Origin: Inconstantimicrobium porci
GTDB lineage: Bacteria > Bacillota > Clostridia > Clostridiales > Clostridiaceae
Assembly: GCF_009696465.1 (NCBI RefSeq)
Contig: NZ_VULX01000003.1
Coordinates: 152,358 to 216,357 of the forward strand
DNA length: 64,000 nucleotides
Direction of reading: 5' to 3'
Under the pieces are notes generated by a model that saw only the letters and a list, made by a program, of their open reading frames with translations, was not told the origin of the DNA and searched no databases. This document shows positions 8,012-15,400 of the stretch, piece after piece. How positions within the stretch are numbered: position 1 is the stretch's first letter; each line of letters opens with the position of its first letter. A program made the position numbers and the translations under genes.

Positions 8012-9316
8012 ATGTTGGATAAGGATATTATTAATTGCAGAGATACTATTGTGGGTATAGATACTTTAGTTAAAAATATCTATGGAGAAGATACTAAATA
8101 TATTAATTTCGATAATGCTGCAACTACGCCGCCATTTAAAAATATTTTTGATGAGTTAGAAAAATATATGAATTATTACGCTTCAGTTGGAAGAGGAGTG
8201 GGATACAAATCTAAGATATCCTCTGATTTATATAATAAATCAAGACAGAGAGTAAAAAAATTCTTTGATATAAATGATGAAAGATATACTGTTATTTATA
8301 GTATGAATACTACCCAGTCAATTAATATATTAGCAAATGCTTTAGTTAAGAGCAAAAAAGATATAGTTATTTCAACTAGGATGGAACATCATTCAAACGA
8401 TTTGCCTTGGAGAAAGTATGCGACTGTTAAATATGTTGAGGTTGATGAAAAAGGAAAACTAAAGGTGGAACAATTCGAGAAGCTATGTAAAAAATATTTA
8501 GGAAAAGTTAAGGTGGTTACAGTTACAGGGGCATCTAATGTAACTGGATATATTAATGATGTTCACTATATAGCAAAGATAGCTCATAAATATAATGCGG
8601 TTATTGTTGTGGATGGAGCACAGCTTGTTCCACACAAGAAAATAAATATTTTAGGAAGTTGTAAAGAAGAAGAAATTGATTTTATGGTATTTTCTGCACA
8701 TAAAATGTATGCGCCTTTTGGAACAGGAGTAATAGTTGGAAAGATTGATAGGTTCAATGAAAAGTACCCATTTATTTCTGGGGGAGGGACTGTAGATATT
8801 GTAGGCCATGACAGGGTGTTCTGGCTTAAGGCACCTAAAAAAGAAGAGGGAGGAACACCTAATGTTGCAGGAGTATTATCACTTATTACTGCAATGGATG
8901 ATATGGAGAATATAGGACTCGATAAAATTGAGTTACAGGAAAATCTGCTGAAAGATTATTTTACAGAAAAAATCATGAAGATTCCAGAGGTGACATTGTA
9001 TTATGACCCAGATGATAAGAAAAGAGTTTCAGTATGCTGCTTTAATATAAAGGGGCATAGACATCAGGAACTCGCGGAGTATCTTGGTAACAAGGAGTGT
9101 ATTGGCATAAGGACAGGATGTTTTTGTGCACAGCCTTATGTAAAAAAGTTGCTTGGTATAAAAGATAGTGATACATTCATTTTTGCATCTGATAAATCAC
9201 TTTATACACCAGGCATGATAAGAGTAAGCTTTGCGTTTTATAATACAGTTGAGGAGATAGATTATTTTATTGAGGCAGTTAAAAGATTCATTAAAATAAC
9301 AGCTGATAAAAAGTAA
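8012..9316 (+). CDS. Class V aminotransferase, SufS/CsdA-like cysteine desulfurase or lyase
   Basis: 434 residues of a fold type I PLP enzyme. The cofactor lysine is K231 in SAHKMYAPFGTG; EHHSN (125-129) and DGAQ (201-204) are the other PLP-site motifs; NFDNAATTP (32-40) is the typical N-terminal signature. GIRTGCFCAQP holds Cys370 and Cys372 near the position of the sulfur-carrying Cys of SufS. The sequence diverges from housekeeping SufS (EEGGTPNVAG instead of the usual FEAGTPNIAG) and no SufCDUB genes are nearby, so it may be an accessory selenocysteine-lyase or desulfurase-like enzyme. GGAGG at 7999-8003 is 8 nt before the ATG at 8012; the GTG at 7997 and ATG at 8006 are too close to it. 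Confidence 0.85.
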   Translation: MLDKDIINCRDTIVGIDTLVKNIYGEDTKYINFDNAATTPPFKNIFDELEKYMNYYASVGRGVGYKSKISSDLYNKSRQRVKKFFDINDERYTVIYSMNTTQSINILANALVKSKKDIVISTRMEHHSNDLPWRKYATVKYVEVDEKGKLKVEQFEKLCKKYLGKVKVVTVTGASNVTGYINDVHYIAKIAHKYNAVIVVDGAQLVPHKKINILGSCKEEEIDFMVFSAHKMYAPFGTGVIVGKIDRFNEKYPFISGGGTVDIVGHDRVFWLKAPKKEEGGTPNVAGVLSLITAMDDMENIGLDKIELQENLLKDYFTEKIMKIPEVTLYYDPDDKKRVSVCCFNIKGHRHQELAEYLGNKECIGIRTGCFCAQPYVKKLLGIKDSDTFIFASDKSLYTPGMIRVSFAFYNTVEEIDYFIEAVKRFIKITADKK

Positions 9317-9337
9317 TTGTATATAAAACTTCATAAA

Positions 9338-9371
9338 GAAGGACTGCCCAAAATAGACAGTCCTTTTTTAT
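9338..9371. terminator. Bidirectional terminator between convergent genes
   Basis: AAGGACTG (9339-9346) pairs with CAGTCCTT (9358-9365) around an 11-nt loop, followed by T residues on the plus strand and by A/T-rich sequence on the minus strand. It serves both the SufS-like gene and the phosphofructokinase gene, whose stop is at 9376. Confidence 0.85.
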
Positions 9372-9375
9372 GGAT

Positions 9376-10593
9376 TTAATTATTAAATACTTTATAAACT
9401 GGAGTATAATTATTAGAATTATAATCTGCAGTTCCGAAAATAAGTGGTTTTAAATATTCAATTGCTTCATCAGTAACATTATTTCCACGTTCATTAATCC
9501 ATTTATTGGGAAAATATTTTACCTTATTAGCAACATTTTTAGCAGGTACTAAGAATGTAGAACTTGCATATGGATTAGAAGAATCTCTTTTTATTGCAAC
9601 CATCTTTCCTGAGTGACCTTCTAGAGAATATTTTAAAGCATCACAGCCGACAGTATATGCTTCTTCAACATCAACTTTTGATGATAGATGCATTGAACAT
9701 CTTTGAAGTACACCTAATTCTAGGACTTTAACACGAGTAGTGATGTTATTCTCTATTATAAGATTCTTTAAATAATTACCTACACCACCTAACTGAGTAT
9801 GACCAAAATTATCATGGCTACCTTTTGTATTTATAGCAGAAAGAAATGTGTCATCACTGTTTTTAAGTCCTTCAGATGCAACTATATAAACGTGCTTCTT
9901 TTCTTTGTATATTCTTGAAACGTCCTCGATAAATGATTTTTCATCAAAGGCTGTTTCAGGAAGATAAATTAGATCAGGAGCTTGTTTGCCATCTATAACT
10001 GCAAGACAGCTGGCAGCTGTAAGCCAACCAGTATCACGTCCCATTGTTTCCAAAATGAAGACACCATTATCCATATAGACTGTTGAATCAAGATAAGTTT
10101 CTAATGTGCTTGTAGCAATGAATTTAGCTGCACTTCCGAAACCTGGTGTATGATCCGTATACATTAAATCATTATCTATAGTTTTTGGAATACCGATGAA
10201 TTTTATGTCGATTTCTTTTTCTTCAGCAAGCGCACCTAATTTTGATATTGTATCCATAGAATCATTACCGCCAACATAGAAAAATGCTTTAACATCTAAA
10301 CTATCAAGTATATCTAATAGTTTTACATATTCACTATCGTCAATTTTATAGTCTTTTAATTTATATCTGCAGGAACCAAGTCCTGAAGATGGAGTATATC
10401 TAAATGTATTTAAGTCATCATGAGAAATATTTGTAAGATTAATTATATTTTTGTTTAATATACCTTGGATACCATTAAGTCCAGCATACACGTTATCAAA
10501 GGCTTTGATTTTATTATTTGTTTCTACAAGTCCTGCAACACTAGCATTTATTACTGCAGTAGGACCTCCTGATTGGGCTATTATACAGTTCAT
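9376..10593 (-). CDS. Phosphofructokinase, probably PPi-dependent (PFP)
   Basis: Phosphorylates fructose 6-phosphate to fructose 1,6-bisphosphate. 405 residues with the N-terminal IAQSGGPTAVINAS loop (5-18), GGNDS (108-112), PKTIDND (136-142) and MGRDTGW (184-190). In the PFK superfamily an Asp at the second position after GG, plus Lys in PKTIDND, blocks ATP and favours pyrophosphate; that is what is seen here (D111, K137). The first Asp of the usual GGDD is Asn110. PPi use would make the step reversible and save ATP. The start has AAAGGAGCAATATA upstream. The product feeds the class II aldolase at 29503, though the genes are not linked. ATP use cannot be excluded without assay. Confidence 0.88.
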   Translation of the reverse strand: MNCIIAQSGGPTAVINASVAGLVETNNKIKAFDNVYAGLNGIQGILNKNIINLTNISHDDLNTFRYTPSSGLGSCRYKLKDYKIDDSEYVKLLDILDSLDVKAFFYVGGNDSMDTISKLGALAEEKEIDIKFIGIPKTIDNDLMYTDHTPGFGSAAKFIATSTLETYLDSTVYMDNGVFILETMGRDTGWLTAASCLAVIDGKQAPDLIYLPETAFDEKSFIEDVSRIYKEKKHVYIVASEGLKNSDDTFLSAINTKGSHDNFGHTQLGGVGNYLKNLIIENNITTRVKVLELGVLQRCSMHLSSKVDVEEAYTVGCDALKYSLEGHSGKMVAIKRDSSNPYASSTFLVPAKNVANKVKYFPNKWINERGNNVTDEAIEYLKPLIFGTADYNSNNYTPVYKVFNN

Positions 10594-10881
10594 TATATTG
10601 CTCCTTTATACTTTAGTTTTGTCGCGGGTTATACTCGACAGTCTAAATGTGCTATACAATATGCGTAATTAATATAACGTATATATAATACAACAAAATA
10701 TATTAAAAATAAAGTATTTTTTTATTTCAGTGTGTAAGCATAAATAAAATAACTTTTTAATACAAATAATGTAGAATGCAAATGCTATGCTATTTATAAT
10801 ATTATCAATTTATCGATGTTTTATTATTAAGTTATTTTTATAGCATTAAACAAAATTACTAATAAAAGTGAGGGTGGGATT
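10594..10881. other. Divergent intergenic region upstream of pfk and the MntP-like gene
   Basis: Carries the promoters of two divergent genes. AATGCTAT (10781-10788) and ATAGCATT (10840-10847) form a perfect 8-bp inverted repeat with a 51-nt A/T-rich interior, placed in the leader of the MntP-like gene. The conserved core of the yybP-ykoY manganese riboswitch is not recognisable, so I do not call one. No small gene is supported. Confidence 0.4.
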
Positions 10882-11430
10882 ATGAATTTTATTAATCTGT
10901 TTATTATTGCAGTTGCCTTAGCCATGGATGCTTCTGGCGTTTCAATAAGCCTTGGGATAAGGGATGCCTTAAAAGCAAAACAGAAAATATATTTTGTTTT
11001 ATCATTTGCTGTTTTTCAATTTCTTTTTTCATTTATAGGAGCATATTCTGGAATGCTTTTTAGTAAGCATCTTGCTTCAGTACCTTCAATAATTGGAGGT
11101 ATTACAATTGCAGTTGTAGGTGTATTGATGATAAAAGAAGGAATGGAAGGTAAGTCTGATTATATGCTTACAAAATGGAGTATGTATATTATACTGGGTA
11201 TATCAGTAAGTATTGATGCACTTGTTGTAGGTTTTACTGCATTTCAGAATTTAAGGAATTTTACAACCATACTTTGGGATACTATATTTATTGGAATTAT
11301 AACCTTTATGTTCAGTGCGTTAGCATTTTATGCAGCAGGAAAGGTTAAAAAGATTTCCTTTATTCCCAAGTATGCAGATTATATAGGCGGTGTTATGCTT
11401 ATTTTACTAGGTCTAAAGATGATATTTTAA
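10882..11430 (+). CDS. mntP: MntP-like manganese efflux pump
   Basis: 182 residues, six hydrophobic helices, two-fold repeated. Each half carries an Asp in a membrane motif: AMDASGVSIS (D16) and SIDALVVGF (D112), the pattern of the MntP/LysE-superfamily Mn2+ exporters. Length matches the family (about 180-190). The start has GAGGGTGGGATT in front. It is followed after 9 nt by the ion-channel gene, so the two are probably co-transcribed and translationally coupled. A related clostridial group (YtaF, sporulation) shares the fold, so specificity for manganese is likely but not certain. Confidence 0.82.
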   Translation: MNFINLFIIAVALAMDASGVSISLGIRDALKAKQKIYFVLSFAVFQFLFSFIGAYSGMLFSKHLASVPSIIGGITIAVVGVLMIKEGMEGKSDYMLTKWSMYIILGISVSIDALVVGFTAFQNLRNFTTILWDTIFIGIITFMFSALAFYAAGKVKKISFIPKYADYIGGVMLILLGLKMIF

Positions 11431-11439
11431 GGTGTTAAT

Positions 11440-12225
11440 ATGGATGGAAAAAGACGTTTTAACAGACTTTTAGCCGGAATAATAACTTTGTCTGCCATAG
11501 TAGTATTATGTTTACAGATCGGACTTATAACTTCTAAAAGAATTTATGATACTCTTGCAGTTTTTGATAATTTATTTTGGGTTATATTTTTCTTTGAGTA
11601 TTTGTTAGAACTTGCACTGTCAGAAAACAAAGCTGAATTTGTTAAGGAAAATATTATTAATGTTATAGCTATTATTCCCGAGAATATATTTGTGTTTTTT
11701 CTTATGGTTTCAGGTATGCAATATTATATCAGTGGCCTTAAGATAGTACAGTTGTCTAAGCTTATAAGAATAATTTTATATATACTTAAATTCAGGAGCG
11801 AAGTTCATAATGTAATTAAAATAACACTTCTTGATTATGCAATAGCAGGAACTGCAACCACAATGGTGATTGGGGCTGTTGGAATGTCTATTACAGAAGA
11901 TATGAGTTTTGCAGATGCGTTATGGTGGAGTTTTGTTACGGCCACTACAGTGGGATATGGTGATATAACTCCAACAACAATTATAGGTAAATGTATTGCT
12001 GCGGTACTGATGATAAACAGTGTTATATTTATTAGTATGCTTACTGCAACAATTGCAACTTATTTTACGACAAAGGATGAATATATTGAAAAGAATTATG
12101 AGAACAGAGCGGTTTATCAGATTGTAGAGAGTCTTAAAAATTTTGATAATTTATCTGAAGATGATATTGATAAGATTTATTATGTTTTAAAAAGTTTAAA
12201 AAAACATAATAATAAAAATAAATAA
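11440..12225 (+). CDS. Potassium channel (ion_trans_2 type)
   Basis: 261 residues with a six-helix voltage-gated-like topology. The pore loop has the K+ selectivity filter TTVGYGD (169-175), preceded by the aromatic-rich pore helix ALWWSFVTA and followed by an S6-like helix (about 181-208). The S4-like segment around residues 100-120 (LSKLIRIILYILKFRSE) keeps only some of the regularly spaced Arg residues, so voltage sensing may be weak. The C-terminal 50 residues are a charged cytosolic helix, without an RCK/TrkA_N domain. Co-transcribed with mntP. Confidence 0.88.
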   Translation: MDGKRRFNRLLAGIITLSAIVVLCLQIGLITSKRIYDTLAVFDNLFWVIFFFEYLLELALSENKAEFVKENIINVIAIIPENIFVFFLMVSGMQYYISGLKIVQLSKLIRIILYILKFRSEVHNVIKITLLDYAIAGTATTMVIGAVGMSITEDMSFADALWWSFVTATTVGYGDITPTTIIGKCIAAVLMINSVIFISMLTATIATYFTTKDEYIEKNYENRAVYQIVESLKNFDNLSEDDIDKIYYVLKSLKKHNNKNK

Positions 12226-12328
12226 AATGATAAAAAAACAAAGTCCTGTGCTATAATAAATATAAAAGTTTAGTTTTATTCATAATTCTAAATGAAATGA
12301 CATATTTTAATGAGAGCAGGGGAGAAGT

Positions 12329-12781
12329 GTGGAGGCTGATATTTTTTTAAGAGAGAATAATATTAAGGTAACAAAAGCAAGGATATATATTTATATGCTT
12401 CTTTCAAAGAGCCCAAATGCACTTACAGCTGAAGATATTTATAATAGGAGCAGAGGTGAAAACATAGATATTAATTTATCTACAGTATATAGAACTTTAG
12501 AAGTGTTTGAGAAAAACAATATTGTAGAAAAGTTTAATATTGGTGAAAATAGTCATCTTTATTCTTTAGTAAAGGAAAAACATAGTCATATATTAAAGTG
12601 CAGTTTATGTAATAAAGAGATTAAGGTACCATGTCCGATGAAACAAATAGAGGAACTCGTAAAAAATCAGACCGGTTTTACATTGACAGAACATAAGCTT
12701 GTACTTAAGGGAATATGTAGTGAGTGCAGTGAGAAGATTGCTAAAAGCAATAAGAATGATAAAGATAATAAAAACTGCTGA
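12329..12781 (+). CDS. Fur-family metalloregulator (Zur/PerR/Fur type)
   Basis: 150 residues, GTG start with AGGGGAG upstream. The N-terminal winged helix carries the recognition segment STVYRTLE (51-58). The metal-binding dimerisation domain shows HSH (85-87), the structural zinc pairs CSLC (91-94) and CSEC (130-133), and a terminal Lys/Asn/Asp tail. Dimeric repressor that responds to a metal or peroxide. It is convergent with a ZnuCB-type importer whose promoter holds a perfect 17-bp palindrome, so Zur-like zinc regulation is the simplest reading. Residues that would separate Zur from PerR or Fur cannot be judged safely by eye. Confidence 0.88.
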   Translation: MEADIFLRENNIKVTKARIYIYMLLSKSPNALTAEDIYNRSRGENIDINLSTVYRTLEVFEKNNIVEKFNIGENSHLYSLVKEKHSHILKCSLCNKEIKVPCPMKQIEELVKNQTGFTLTEHKLVLKGICSECSEKIAKSNKNDKDNKNC

Positions 12782-12817
12782 AGATAAATCATTTAGATTT
12801 GTCTTCAGCAGTTTTTT
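12771..12817. terminator. Strong bidirectional terminator between fur-type gene and znuB-type gene
   Basis: An 18-bp stem, 12771-12788 against 12798-12815, with a single G-T wobble and a 9-nt loop, followed by a T run. The 5' arm includes the last codons and stop of the Fur-family gene; the importer gene ends at 12822 on the other strand. Confidence 0.9.
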
Positions 12818-12821
12818 ATTC

Positions 12822-13619
12822 CTAATTGGAGGAAGTAAGAGAACTAATAATTATTGATACAATTAGAGTTGCAACAGTTGTAAGTGCTATAGTACCACCT
12901 GGAGCACTATCAAGCACGTATGATAAGAAAAGACCTAGAAATATATCTATAACTCCAAATATAATTGAAATTATCAGAGTTTTTAAAAAGTTTTTCTTAA
13001 ACTGCATAGCTGAGGCAACTGGAATAACAATAATTGATGATATAACGAGAATACCCATAACTCTTATTGACATAGAAATAGTTACACCTATTATTACTGT
13101 AAATAAGTAATTTATTAATTTAGTATTTATTCCAGCAATCCTTGCACCCTCTTCATCAAAAGTAACATACATAAGTTTCTTATAAAGAACAATGATTAAA
13201 AGTATACATACTACTGAACATACAGCAATTGTAATCAGATCCTGTTTAGATACAGTCAGGATGCTTCCAAAAAGATATGAAGTGACTTTTGCGGAAGATT
13301 TACCGGTGCTTACCAGTACTATAGCTATACCGAGGCTTAGTGTAAGGATTATGGACATTACAAGTTCACTATATTTTTTGAAATAATTACGTAAGAACTC
13401 AATAAGTATTGCACAGCATGTTGTAAAGATTAATGCAGTAAGTATGGGATTATAACCTAGCACAAGACCTATGGCTACACCTGCAAATGATGAATGAGAT
13501 AGAGTATCTCCAATCATTGAATATCTTTTTAATACTAAAAATAATCCTATACAAGGACATAAAATTGCTATGAATAATCCTGCTATATAAGCATTCTGCA
13601 TAAATTCTAATTGAAACAT
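12822..13619 (-). CDS. Metal ABC transporter permease (ZnuB/MntB/TroC type)
   Basis: 265 residues, mostly hydrophobic, with about eight membrane helices, of the ABC-3 metal permease family. Recognisable family patterns are an N-terminal FMQNAYIAGLFIAILCPCIGLFLVLKRYSMIGDTLSHSSFAGVA-like start (residues 5-48, including the conserved GDTLSH) and the late VVSSIIVIPVASA-like helix. It makes a channel with the ATPase encoded just upstream (15-nt gap). Substrate is Zn2+, Mn2+ or Fe2+; the neighbouring Fur-family gene and operator favour zinc. No solute-binding protein gene is in this operon. Confidence 0.88.
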   Translation of the reverse strand: MFQLEFMQNAYIAGLFIAILCPCIGLFLVLKRYSMIGDTLSHSSFAGVAIGLVLGYNPILTALIFTTCCAILIEFLRNYFKKYSELVMSIILTLSLGIAIVLVSTGKSSAKVTSYLFGSILTVSKQDLITIAVCSVVCILLIIVLYKKLMYVTFDEEGARIAGINTKLINYLFTVIIGVTISMSIRVMGILVISSIIVIPVASAMQFKKNFLKTLIISIIFGVIDIFLGLFLSYVLDSAPGGTIALTTVATLIVSIIISSLTSSN

Positions 13620-13634
13620 TTTTAATCAACCTTT

Positions 13635-14294
13635 CTAAGATGAGAAATTCTTTCTATAATATAAATTCTTATATTCATTAACAGTATATAGTAAAGCTTT
13701 TTTATCAGATACTTCAAGTATATGTGTAGAATATCGAAAAGCCTTTGAGATATCATGCTCTACAGATAATATTGTTATGTCATCTGTTTTATTAAGGTTG
13801 CTTATTGTATCGTAAATTTCCAGCTGTGATTGTTCGTCAACACCAGTGCTCATTTCGTCTAAAAATAGCAACTGAGGATTTCCCATCAGCGCTCTTGCTA
13901 TTAAGACTTTCTGGCACTGACCACCTGAAAGATTTCCAATCAAAGAGTTAAGTTTTCCTTCAAGGTTAAATTTTTTGAGAATTTTACTGTAGTTTTTTAT
14001 GTGAAGCTTTAGTGCTGAGCCATGACAAGATAGAATTTCCTTAACAGATATAGAAAACTGAGAGTTAAAACTATCAAGTCTCTGAGGCACATAACCTATT
14101 TTTTTTGAGTTTATTTCAATTCTGCCAGTAGAAGGTTTAAGTTGTTTTAAAAGTATTTTCACAAGAGTTGTTTTTCCGCTACCATTACTTCCTACAATTG
14201 AAACATATGAACCTTTTGGTATATTTAAATTTATATTTTCTAGTGTATAGTCTTTCTTATTATATGAAAAACTTAAATTGTGTATATTTATCAA
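13635..14294 (-). CDS. Metal ABC transporter ATP-binding protein (ZnuC type)
   Basis: 219 residues from a TTG start eight bases after AGGAG; a GTG nine bases further upstream overlaps that ribosome site and is less likely. Walker A GSNGSGKT (35-42), Q-loop VPQRL, signature LSGGQCQK (about 127-134), Walker B LLFLDEMSTGVD, H-loop SVEHD. ZnuC/MntA-type nucleotide-binding subunit, first gene of a two-gene operon with the permease. The Walker B extension is DEMSTGVD rather than the common DEPxxGVD. Probably repressed through the palindrome at 14401-14417. Confidence 0.88.
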   Translation of the reverse strand: MINIHNLSFSYNKKDYTLENINLNIPKGSYVSIVGSNGSGKTTLVKILLKQLKPSTGRIEINSKKIGYVPQRLDSFNSQFSISVKEILSCHGSALKLHIKNYSKILKKFNLEGKLNSLIGNLSGGQCQKVLIARALMGNPQLLFLDEMSTGVDEQSQLEIYDTISNLNKTDDITILSVEHDISKAFRYSTHILEVSDKKALLYTVNEYKNLYYRKNFSS

Positions 14295-14387
14295 GAGTAT
14301 CACTCCTAGAGTTTTATGTGAGTCAAAAATTTAAATTTATATGACTAATATGAAGTTTTTACATAAGCAAAAATAATTACGTTATAT

Positions 14388-14417
14388 ATTATACATTGTT
14401 TTGCAAATAATTTGCAA
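14388..14417 (-). promoter_or_regulatory. Sigma-A promoter of the znuCB-type operon
   Basis: On the minus strand TTGCAA (14417-14412) is separated by 18 bp from a perfect TATAAT (14393-14388). The gene start is about 95 bp downstream. The -35 and part of the spacer coincide with the palindrome at 14401-14417. Confidence 0.7.
14401..14417. promoter_or_regulatory. Candidate Fur-family (Zur-like) operator
   Basis: TTGCAAATAATTTGCAA is a perfect 8-1-8 palindrome. Fur-family operators are commonly 7-1-7 or 9-1-9 A/T-rich palindromes. It overlaps the -35 and spacer of the importer promoter, the position expected for repression, and a Fur-family gene lies next to the operon. I saw no other copy in the window. 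Which metal it senses is inference. Confidence 0.65.
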
Positions 14418-14430
14418 TATCTTCTTCTAG

Positions 14431-14814
14431 TTAATAATCTGTAGTATCTTTGCTTTCATAAGAATCGTTATATACATTATCTAATTTCCATGATGCATTC
14501 TGGGCTTTAGAAAAGTATGCTTTATAAGTAATACACTGATATGGTTTATTGATTGTCAGACCTTTAACTTCCACTACTGCTGTTTTTGAGTCTGAAAATT
14601 TAAGTTTCATGCTGTCTATCTTAGATAGTTTTTTTGATGTAAATATACTTTCCGTAAGATAATAATTTGCTGCATTGTAAACATTTTTACAAATTGAATC
14701 GACATAATTCATCCATACAGCACAAACCATTATTGTAAATAGTATTAATGTTGTTAATAGTTTGAACATATATACTTTAATTTTATGCTTTCTTCGCCTT
14801 CGTCTTGATGACAT
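14431..14814 (-). CDS. Small membrane-anchored protein of unknown function
   Basis: 127 residues from the ATG at 14814, behind GGGGTGG; the in-frame GTG at 14823 lies within that site. The start MSSRRRRRKHKIK is strongly basic, followed by one transmembrane helix (about 15-37) and an extracellular part of about 90 residues with a beta-rich look (AVVEVKGLTINKPYQCITYKAYF). The pattern is a type II membrane protein or uncleaved signal anchor. I do not recognise the family. The ORF ends 14 bp from the operator of the next operon on the same strand, so it is transcribed separately from it. Confidence 0.65.
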   Translation of the reverse strand: MSSRRRRRKHKIKVYMFKLLTTLILFTIMVCAVWMNYVDSICKNVYNAANYYLTESIFTSKKLSKIDSMKLKFSDSKTAVVEVKGLTINKPYQCITYKAYFSKAQNASWKLDNVYNDSYESKDTTDY

Positions 14815-14881
14815 AATTACCACCCCTATTAAATAATTACAAAACTATATTACCATATATTTACAAATAATTAAATAAATT

Positions 14882-14911
14882 TTGACTTTTTTATGTCAAG
14901 TGTTTTATACT
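14882..14911 (+). promoter_or_regulatory. Promoter of the 14949 gene
   Basis: TTGACT (14882-14887), 18-bp spacer, TATACT (14906-14911). An overlapping inverted repeat TTGAC-N8-GTCAA (14882-14899) covers the -35 and could be a binding site for an unknown regulator. Confidence 0.65.
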
Positions 14912-14948
14912 ATAATGAATTAAGAATAACTAGAGAGGAGATGATAAA

Positions 14949-15347
14949 ATGGATTTTTCATCATTAGTTTTAATTGAAAGAGATAATGAAGGTAAGTTTT
15001 TAAAAGAACATGGTAGCTATAAGGTGAATCAGGGAGCAGAATTTGTAACAAAATTCTATATGAGTGGTTCAAAAGTATATATAGAATTCAGTACCGGCAG
15101 GGATGTTGAGGAATGGGAATATAGCGCTATTTATGATCTTATGAGTATAGAAAACATTGAAAATAGTGGTTATAAAGTTGAAGAAATGCTTGATGAATAT
15201 AACCCATCATGGAGGATTTGCTTTGATTTTAATGAAGATCATAATGAAATGGAAGACAAGATAAATGATATACTTGATATGATTGATGAAGATATAGAAA
15301 AAGTTATGGAAGATATAAAGGGTAAAGAAGAGCAGTATACAGAGTAG
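14949..15347 (+). CDS. Conserved acidic protein of unknown function
   Basis: 132 residues, strongly acidic (C-terminal stretch dominated by Asp, Glu and Met), no signal peptide or membrane helix. Start ATG follows AGAGAGGAG. The first 90 residues look like a small alpha/beta domain (FSSLVLIERDNEGKFLKEHG; VYIEFSTGRDVEEWEYSAIYD). It resembles a small clostridial family of uncharacterised proteins (possibly DUF6762), but this is from memory and weak. It has its own promoter and is followed 53 bp later by pepF, with no terminator seen between them, so co-transcription is possible. Confidence 0.7.
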   Translation: MDFSSLVLIERDNEGKFLKEHGSYKVNQGAEFVTKFYMSGSKVYIEFSTGRDVEEWEYSAIYDLMSIENIENSGYKVEEMLDEYNPSWRICFDFNEDHNEMEDKINDILDMIDEDIEKVMEDIKGKEEQYTE

Positions 15348-15400
15348 ACTGTATAAATTTCTGATTTAAAAATTAATACTGTTTAAGGAGTGGTTATAAT

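Noticed and set aside
10681..10881. yybP-ykoY (Mn2+) riboswitch upstream of mntP
   Set aside because: The conserved internal loops of that riboswitch are not recognisable; only a loose inverted repeat is present.
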